Below are positions 7,506 through 11,746 of a stretch of 11,746 nucleotides of DNA, piece after piece. Position 1 is the stretch's first letter. Each line of letters opens with the position of its first letter. The stretch covers positions 1 through 11,746 of the forward strand of contig JALOAI010000052.1 in the NCBI GenBank assembly GCA_023228945.1, given 5' to 3'. The stretch comes from Pigmentiphaga sp. GTDB taxonomy: Bacteria; Pseudomonadota; Gammaproteobacteria; Burkholderiales; Burkholderiaceae_B. Below the pieces are notes generated by a model, which was given only the letters and a program-made list of their open reading frames with translations, did not search any database and was not told the origin of the DNA. The translations under genes and the position numbers were made by a program.

Positions 7506-7604
7506 GAACAGACAGGTGACTGCCGAAGCGCGCGCCTCGTCGTTTCATCAGCTTCGCAAGTGGTGTCCACGGGACCGCACCCCGCAAGAGAGATAACGGA
7601 TGAA

Positions 7605-8528
7605 TCATGCCGTGGTTGTCCGGGGAAGACCAGCCTGCGGACGACGGCCCTCCAGAAGGTCGGCGTCGGTGGCGAGCGCATCAGCCATGAAGTCCATGAA
7701 GGCACGGATACGGGCGGTGTTGCGTAGGTCCTCATGGGTCAGCAGCCACAGATCGAGCCGGAAATCTTCCGGAAACATCGCGATCCGGACAAGATCGGGG
7801 GTGCGGTCGGCTACGGCGCAGGGCAGCGGCGCAAGGCCGATTCCGGCCCTCGCCGCGGCAATCGCGGCCGAAATCGAGTTGGTGCGATAGATCGGCCGCA
7901 TTTTCGGCAGCCAACCCGCCAACTGATGACCGATCGCTCCATGTGACCGGCCGAAGCCGATCCAGTCACTGCCGGCAAGATCGTCATCGAGCCCCTGAGC
8001 GGCGCGTTCTGCCGAGGCATAGGCTCCGAAGGCCAGCCGGCCGACGCGCCGGCCGACCAATGTTTCCTGCGGCGTGTTGCCGATGCGCAGTGCGACATCG
8101 GCCTCGCGTCGGGTCAGGTCCAGGGGAGTGTCCGAAACGATCACTTCCAATTCGATCCCCGGCTGCGCTGCATGGAAGGCCGCCAGATGCGGCGGCAATA
8201 ACCCGATCGCCAGCATATCGATAGCTGTGATGCGGATAAGCCCGCTCAGGCGCTGGTCCTGTCCGGTCACCTGACGCGACAGGGCGATAATTTCCTCGTC
8301 GATCCGGATGGCGGTCTCCTGCATGGCCTCTCCGGCGCCCGTCAGCGCATAGCCGTCCGGCAACCGCTCGAAGAGCCGGACGCCCAGACGTTCCTCGAAG
8401 GCGCCGAGACGGCGAAACACGGTCGAGTGCGTTACGCCAAGGCTGCGCGCTGCGCCAGACAGCGTGCCCGCCCGGGCCACAGCGAGAAAGAAGCGCAGAT
8501 CGTCCCAGTTCTGGTTCTGTGCATCCAT
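7605..8528 (-). CDS. LysR-family transcriptional regulator
   Basis: DNA-binding regulator of 307 aa, standard for the family. The N-terminal winged helix-turn-helix spans about residues 8-67, with the typical run FLAVARAGTLSGAARSLGVT, STVFRRL and ERLGVRLFER. The effector-binding domain follows (about 95-290), with family-typical phrases such as DVALRIG and AGIGLAPLP. The ATG at 8528 is preceded by a GGGG-containing stretch 9 nt upstream. It is divergent from the tetR operon and codirectional with chrA and the P1B-4 ATPase. Targets could be its own promoter, chrA, or the divergent operon; which of these is not visible from sequence. Many regulators of this subgroup control one adjacent gene and bind an unknown small effector. 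Confidence 0.92.
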   Translation of the reverse strand: MDAQNQNWDDLRFFLAVARAGTLSGAARSLGVTHSTVFRRLGAFEERLGVRLFERLPDGYALTGAGEAMQETAIRIDEEIIALSRQVTGQDQRLSGLIRITAIDMLAIGLLPPHLAAFHAAQPGIELEVIVSDTPLDLTRREADVALRIGNTPQETLVGRRVGRLAFGAYASAERAAQGLDDDLAGSDWIGFGRSHGAIGHQLAGWLPKMRPIYRTNSISAAIAAARAGIGLAPLPCAVADRTPDLVRIAMFPEDFRLDLWLLTHEDLRNTARIRAFMDFMADALATDADLLEGRRPQAGLPRTTTA

Positions 8529-8559
8529 GAAGGATCACCCCTTCCAAGTCTGCTCCCAT

Positions 8560-8578
8560 TGCCGGCAGGCTGCCGCCA
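8560..8578. repeat. Inverted repeat near the LysR start, possible LysR autoregulatory site
   Basis: The core CGGCAG and CTGCCG pair perfectly around one base (8563-8575), and the dyad extends outward to TG/CA with one mismatch. It lies 32-50 bp upstream of the lysR ATG in the divergent spacer. In GC-rich DNA such dyads can arise by chance, so this is only a candidate. Confidence 0.3.
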
Positions 8579-8623
8579 TCTTGCCCGCAACACCGCGCGT
8601 TCGCATTGCCTCGTGAGAAAAGC

Positions 8624-8651
8624 TTGACCACGATCATTGCTCCATTAAGTA
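8624..8651 (+). promoter_or_regulatory. Candidate promoter of the tetR-adaptor-ABC operon
   Basis: TTGACC at 8624-8629 matches the -35 consensus at 5 of 6 positions. The -10 position, 16-18 bp downstream, falls in the AT-richer TTAAGTAT that forms the left end of the TetR-type palindrome. Repressor binding there would block polymerase. The -10 itself is a poor match. Confidence 0.4.
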
Positions 8652-8669
8652 TGTGACTGCTCACTTACT
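8648..8669. promoter_or_regulatory. TetR-type operator palindrome
   Basis: The nine-base arms AGTATGTGA and TCACTTACT pair at 8 of 9 positions around the four-base centre CTGC. The site ends 9 bp before the tetR ATG and overlaps the expected -10 region. Size, symmetry and position match TetR-family operators, so the adjacent TetR protein probably binds here and represses its own operon. Confidence 0.7.
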
Positions 8670-8678
8670 AGGTGTTTT

Positions 8679-9275
8679 ATGCGAAAATCCGCGGAATTGC
8701 GCAAGGCCGAAATCGTCGCGGCCGTCCTCGACCTGGCCGACCAGATCGGACCGGACCGGGTGACGACAGGCGCTGCGGCATCGGCGGTCGGCGTCAGTCA
8801 GGCTGCCCTGTTCCGGCATTTCCCGACCAAGGCCGCGATGTGGCTTGCCGTCGCAGATCATGTGGCCGGGGAACTGTCGATAGAATGGGAACGGGCCCTG
8901 GCGAAGACTGATGACCCTGTCGACCGACTCAAAGCGCTGATGGCCGCGCAGCTTGGGCAGATCGTGGCAACGCCGGCGCTGCCGATGCTGCTGTTCTCGC
9001 GCGAGCTGAATGTCGGCAATGACGATTTGCGCGCGGCCTTTCGAAGCCTGCTGATGAAGTTTCAGGGGCTGATTGTGGCCGAACTGGCTCGCGGTCAGGA
9101 CGCCGGCTGCCTGCGCCGCGAAGTCGCCCCGGAGGATGCCGCCGTTCTGCTGACGTCGCTGGTGCAGGGCATGGCGATCCGCTGGTCGCTCGGGGCGCGC
9201 AACTTCTCGCTGATCGGGGAAGGAAAGCGGCTCCTTGAAGTACAACTTCGGCTTTTGACCGTGAAGGAGGATTAG
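8679..9275 (+). CDS. TetR/AcrR-family transcriptional repressor of the efflux operon
   Basis: Regulator of 198 aa, normal TetR length. The N-terminal helix-turn-helix covers about residues 8-52, with VTTGAAASAVGVSQAALFRHF containing the recognition helix and the typical FPTKAAMW turn after it. The C-terminal ligand-binding half (about 60-198) is helical and unlike any member whose ligand is remembered. The ATG at 8679 has AGGTG six bases upstream and follows directly on the palindrome at 8648-8669. It is first in an operon with the adaptor, permease and ATPase; the adaptor ribosome site lies inside its last codons. This layout recalls E. coli cecR-ybhGFSR, where a TetR repressor governs an ABC exporter with an HlyD-like partner. 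It probably de-represses the pump when it binds a pump substrate. Confidence 0.92.
   Translation: MRKSAELRKAEIVAAVLDLADQIGPDRVTTGAAASAVGVSQAALFRHFPTKAAMWLAVADHVAGELSIEWERALAKTDDPVDRLKALMAAQLGQIVATPALPMLLFSRELNVGNDDLRAAFRSLLMKFQGLIVAELARGQDAGCLRREVAPEDAAVLLTSLVQGMAIRWSLGARNFSLIGEGKRLLEVQLRLLTVKED
9263..9270 (+). promoter_or_regulatory. Strong Shine-Dalgarno for the adaptor gene inside the tetR 3' end
   Basis: GAAGGAGG ends 8 nt before the adaptor ATG at 9279 and overlaps the last tetR codons. Only three bases separate the tetR stop from the next start, which points to coupled translation. Confidence 0.75.
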
Positions 9276-9278
9276 GCC

Positions 9279-10427
9279 ATGCGGCGTCGGTGGATGTTCG
9301 GTGCAGCGGCAGTGGTTCTCTTGTTCGGCGTGGGTGTGCTGTTCCTCACCGAGCGGCCGCTCACGGTCAACGTGGTGCAGGCCGAGCAGGATGTGGCCCT
9401 GCGCATCTACGGCCTCGGTTCGGTCGAGGCGCGGATTCTCAGCCGGGTGGGATTCGAGGTCGGGGCTGCCCTGACCGGGCTGGCCGCCGACGTCGGGGAC
9501 CGGGTAGTCAGGGGGCAGGAACTGGCGACCCTCGATCCAGCCGAGCAGGAAGCGCGCACCGCCCGCGCCCGCGCCGCGGTCGAGGCCAATGTCGCCGCCC
9601 TCGCCCGCGCCGAGGCAACGGTGGCGCGTGCCAGTACCGTTCTGGCGCAGCGCCAGGCGGCAAATCAGCGTCAGCAGGGATTAGCGCAGCGCGATGTGAC
9701 CTCGATCCAGCGCGCCGAGGAAGCGCAGCGCGACGAAGATGTGGCCCGTGCCGATCTTGCGGTCGCCGAGGCGGATGTGGCGGTGATCCGTGCTCAGAGC
9801 GTGGATGCGGCGGCCGCCCTGCAACAGGAGAAGGTCCTTCTCGCCCGTCATCGGCTGACCGCACCCTATGACGCGGTGATTATCACGCGCCATGCCGAAG
9901 CGGGAACGGTGGTGCGGGCCGGCGACCCGATCTTCACCCTGATCGCTCCCGAAACGGTCTGGATCCAGGCCTATGTCGATGAGGAGCGCGCCGGCCAGCT
10001 TGCGCTTGGCCAGCCTGGCACGATCCGGCTGCGCTCGCAGCCGCAGGCTGAGTTCCAAGGCATTATCGCCCGCATCGGGCTTGAAAGCGACCGGGTCAAC
10101 GAGGAACGCCGGATCTGGCTGACCTGCACGGACTGCCCCGAGCCTATGTATCTCGGCGAACAGGCCGAAGTACGCATCACCACCGGCAACCGTGACAGTG
10201 CGCTGATGGTACCGGAGGTGGCGATCACCGGTTTCGACGGACATCGCGGCCAGGTCTGGCTGGTGCGGGACGGACGGCTGGAGCAGGCCGAACTGACTTT
10301 TGGCGCGCGCGATGATCGTGGCCGGGTCGAAGTCACGGGCAGTCTGCCGGATAGCACCGCCATCGTCGCCCGGATGCCGCAAGGCGCAACCGAGGGGCGG
10401 CGGGTGCGGATCATCGCCACGCCATGA
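9279..10427 (+). CDS. HlyD/DevB-like periplasmic adaptor (membrane fusion protein) of an ABC exporter
   Basis: Adaptor that bridges an inner-membrane ABC exporter to an outer-membrane channel, 382 aa. A short cytoplasmic Arg-rich start is followed by one membrane anchor (about residues 7-24) and no lipobox. A biotinyl-lipoyl-like domain is split across about 55-90 (with DVGDRVVRGQELATLDP) and 190-220 (LTAPYDAVIITRHAEAGTVV). Between them lies a long Ala/Arg/Glu-rich coiled-coil hairpin (about 90-188). Beta-barrel and membrane-proximal domains follow, including LGEQAEV, a common adaptor phrase. A CTDC pair (C283, C286) in the barrel region is notable for a periplasmic protein. The gene overlaps the permease by 4 bp (ATGA). 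The permease and ATPase downstream show this is an ABC rather than RND partner. The cargo is unknown. Confidence 0.92.
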   Translation: MRRRWMFGAAAVVLLFGVGVLFLTERPLTVNVVQAEQDVALRIYGLGSVEARILSRVGFEVGAALTGLAADVGDRVVRGQELATLDPAEQEARTARARAAVEANVAALARAEATVARASTVLAQRQAANQRQQGLAQRDVTSIQRAEEAQRDEDVARADLAVAEADVAVIRAQSVDAAAALQQEKVLLARHRLTAPYDAVIITRHAEAGTVVRAGDPIFTLIAPETVWIQAYVDEERAGQLALGQPGTIRLRSQPQAEFQGIIARIGLESDRVNEERRIWLTCTDCPEPMYLGEQAEVRITTGNRDSALMVPEVAITGFDGHRGQVWLVRDGRLEQAELTFGARDDRGRVEVTGSLPDSTAIVARMPQGATEGRRVRIIATP

Positions 10428-11557
10428 ACCTTGCCCTCAAGGATATAAGGCACGGGCTGTTCCGCTTCGTCCTCACCTGTTTCGGGCTGGGGCTCCTGAT
10501 GACGGTCGTGCTGTCGATGATCGGCATCTATAACGGTCTTGTCGCCGATGCCCTGGCTGTGGTGAAAGCCCCGGCGGCGGATGTCTGGGTGGTCGAGAGC
10601 GGCACCAAGGGGCCGTTCGCCGAAGCCTCGAACATCCCGCTGACCACGCGCGATGCGGTGGCGCGGATGCCTGGCGTCGCCCAAGCCGGGGCGATCAACT
10701 TCCAGAACATCGAGGCTTCCCATGCCGGCGCATCGCTGCGGCTCTACGTCATCGGTTATGAGCCGGGCCATCCCGGCGGCCCGCAGCGCATCGCCGAGGG
10801 GCGCGGCATCGGTACAAGCCATTTCGAACTGGTGGCAGATCGCAAGGCCGGACTTCTGACTGGCGAGACGATCCGTCTCGGGCGCAACCGTTTCACCGTG
10901 GTCGGGCTGGTCGAAGGGGCAATGAACGCAGGCGGTGATCCGGCGGTCTATATCACGCTGGCGGACGCGATGGCGCTACAGACCGAGCTTGACCCCGCAG
11001 CCCAGCGCGTTCAGGCGGCACGGGGCGCCGTTTCGGTCAAGTCCGCCTCGGTCGCGGCCGTGATCGCGCGGGTAGCGCCGGGCGCGGATGTCGAACTGCT
11101 GACTGCAACAGTACGGCAATGGAAACATCTGGCGGCGCTGACGCAAGCCGAGCAGGAGGACATTCTGGTCTCCTCGGTGGTCGATCTGGCGCGGCGGCAA
11201 ATCGGCCTGTTTCTCGGCATCCTGCTCAGTGTTTCAGCGGTAGTGATCGCGCTCATCATCTACACGATGACGATGGAGAAGCTGAAGCAGATCGCCACGC
11301 TGAAGCTGATCGGCGCGCCCGACCGCACCATCATCGGGCTGATCGTGCAGCAGGCGCTGATCCTCGGCGCTTCAGGCTGGGGGATCGGGCTCGTGCTGAT
11401 CCTGACGGTGAAGGACTATTTCCCGCGCCGGGTGGTGCTGGAACCGTTCAATGTGATGGTGCTGGCCGGGATCATCTTCGCCGTCTGCATCGCCGCCTCA
11501 GGCCTTGGCGTGCGGGCGGCAATGAAGGTCGATCCGGCCACGGCCCTGGGGAGCTGA
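10424..11557 (+). CDS. ABC transporter permease, FtsX/MacB fold (DevC-like)
   Basis: Inner-membrane permease of 377 aa. One helix (about residues 14-38) is followed by a large periplasmic domain (about 40-255), then three helices (about 260-282, 304-329 and 344-363). This is the four-helix topology of the MacB/LolCE/DevC group. The stretch MEKLKQIATLKLIGA between helices 2 and 3 is the usual cytosolic coupling segment, and the protein ends with the common MKVDPATALGS-type tail. It overlaps the adaptor stop by ATGA and is followed 1 bp after its own stop by the ATPase. Such permeases work as homodimers with the ATPase and an HlyD-like adaptor to push substrates from the membrane or periplasm out of the cell. 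The substrate is not deducible here. Confidence 0.92.
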   Translation: MNLALKDIRHGLFRFVLTCFGLGLLMTVVLSMIGIYNGLVADALAVVKAPAADVWVVESGTKGPFAEASNIPLTTRDAVARMPGVAQAGAINFQNIEASHAGASLRLYVIGYEPGHPGGPQRIAEGRGIGTSHFELVADRKAGLLTGETIRLGRNRFTVVGLVEGAMNAGGDPAVYITLADAMALQTELDPAAQRVQAARGAVSVKSASVAAVIARVAPGADVELLTATVRQWKHLAALTQAEQEDILVSSVVDLARRQIGLFLGILLSVSAVVIALIIYTMTMEKLKQIATLKLIGAPDRTIIGLIVQQALILGASGWGIGLVLILTVKDYFPRRVVLEPFNVMVLAGIIFAVCIAASGLGVRAAMKVDPATALGS

Positions 11558-11558
11558 C

Positions 11559-11746
11559 ATGACGGACGGCGAAATCCTGATCGACGTGAAGGGTGTGGCC
11601 AAGCATTTTGGCGAGGGCGAAACCCGTGTCGATGCGCTGCGCGACGTCGACCTTCAGGTCCGCGCCGGAGAGGTGATCGCGCTTCTTGGCCCCTCCGGCT
11701 CGGGCAAAACCACGCTGCTCAACGTCATCGGCTGCATCCTCGCGCC
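11559..11746 (+). CDS. ABC transporter ATP-binding protein (MacB/LolD/DevA type), cut by window end
   Basis: The first 62 codons are visible. After an N-terminal beta strand region with an aromatic stacking position (F17 in AKHFGEG), the Walker A motif GPSGSGKTT occupies residues 44-52, followed by LLNVIG, typical of the MacB/LolD subgroup. Walker B, signature and H-loop lie outside the window. The ATG at 11559 comes one base after the permease stop, and GGGGAG (11548-11553) provides a ribosome site inside the permease end. It would power the permease and adaptor encoded just upstream. The operon may continue with an outer-membrane factor. Confidence 0.94.
   Translation, partial: MTDGEILIDVKGVAKHFGEGETRVDALRDVDLQVRAGEVIALLGPSGSGKTTLLNVIGCILA

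Larger units (their letters stand above)
7419..7604 (-). promoter_or_regulatory. Leader/promoter region of chrA
   Basis: This 186 bp non-coding stretch lies between the LysR stop and the chrA start. It contains two inverted repeats, annotated separately, and the chrA ribosome site GGAGAG at 7427-7422. No sigma-70 pair of good quality was seen on the minus strand, but the spacing from LysR is wide enough for chrA to have its own promoter. Confidence 0.4.

Noticed and set aside
9681..10822. Long minus-strand frames (233 and 283 codons) opposite the adaptor and permease genes
   Set aside because: They overlap two confident, coupled genes on the other strand and encode no recognisable domain.

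Overview
This window is GC-rich, densely packed bacterial DNA. Codon choice and protein style (Ala-, Arg- and Gly-rich, short spacers) fit an alphaproteobacterium, most likely a sphingomonad or close relative. That placement rests on general protein character and is not proven. It reads as a metal- and toxicant-resistance block of accessory genome. No transposase, tRNA, rRNA, CRISPR array or attachment site was found.

Layout. (1) Positions 1-2781, minus strand: a two-gene operon in which a class-I FAD disulfide reductase (MerA/lipoamide-dehydrogenase type) is followed 35 bp later by a CPC-type (P1B-1, Cu/Ag-like) ATPase. The ATPase has a His-rich tail, a YHS domain and a heavy-metal-binding domain, and runs off the left edge. 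(2) 2782-3075: a divergent promoter region. (3) 3076-3855, plus strand: an acetoin/2,3-butanediol dehydrogenase-type SDR, apparently monocistronic. (4) 3856-4111: an empty convergent spacer. (5) 4112-8528, minus strand: a LysR regulator, a chromate transporter ChrA and an SPC/HEGGT-type (P1B-4) metal ATPase in a row. Two inverted repeats sit in front of chrA. (6) 8529-8678: a divergent regulatory region with a strong 22-bp TetR-type palindrome. (7) 8679 to the right edge, plus strand: a tightly coupled tetR, HlyD-like adaptor, FtsX/MacB-fold permease and ABC ATPase operon, with the ATPase cut by the window end.

How the genes work together. The two P1B ATPases have different metal-site signatures and so probably export different cations: Cu/Ag for the first, and Co/Fe/Zn/Ni-class ions for the second. 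ChrA would export chromate. The reductase may change metal redox state or repair thiol stress beside the copper pump, but it lacks the C-terminal cysteine pair that defines a true mercuric reductase. The TetR operon resembles DevBCA or YbhGFSR-type ABC export systems and is most simply read as a self-repressed drug or lipid efflux pump.

Nothing here amounts to a clearly new kind of system. The best leads are the reductase-ATPase pairing, the TetR palindrome, the repeats ahead of chrA and a CxxC motif in the adaptor protein.
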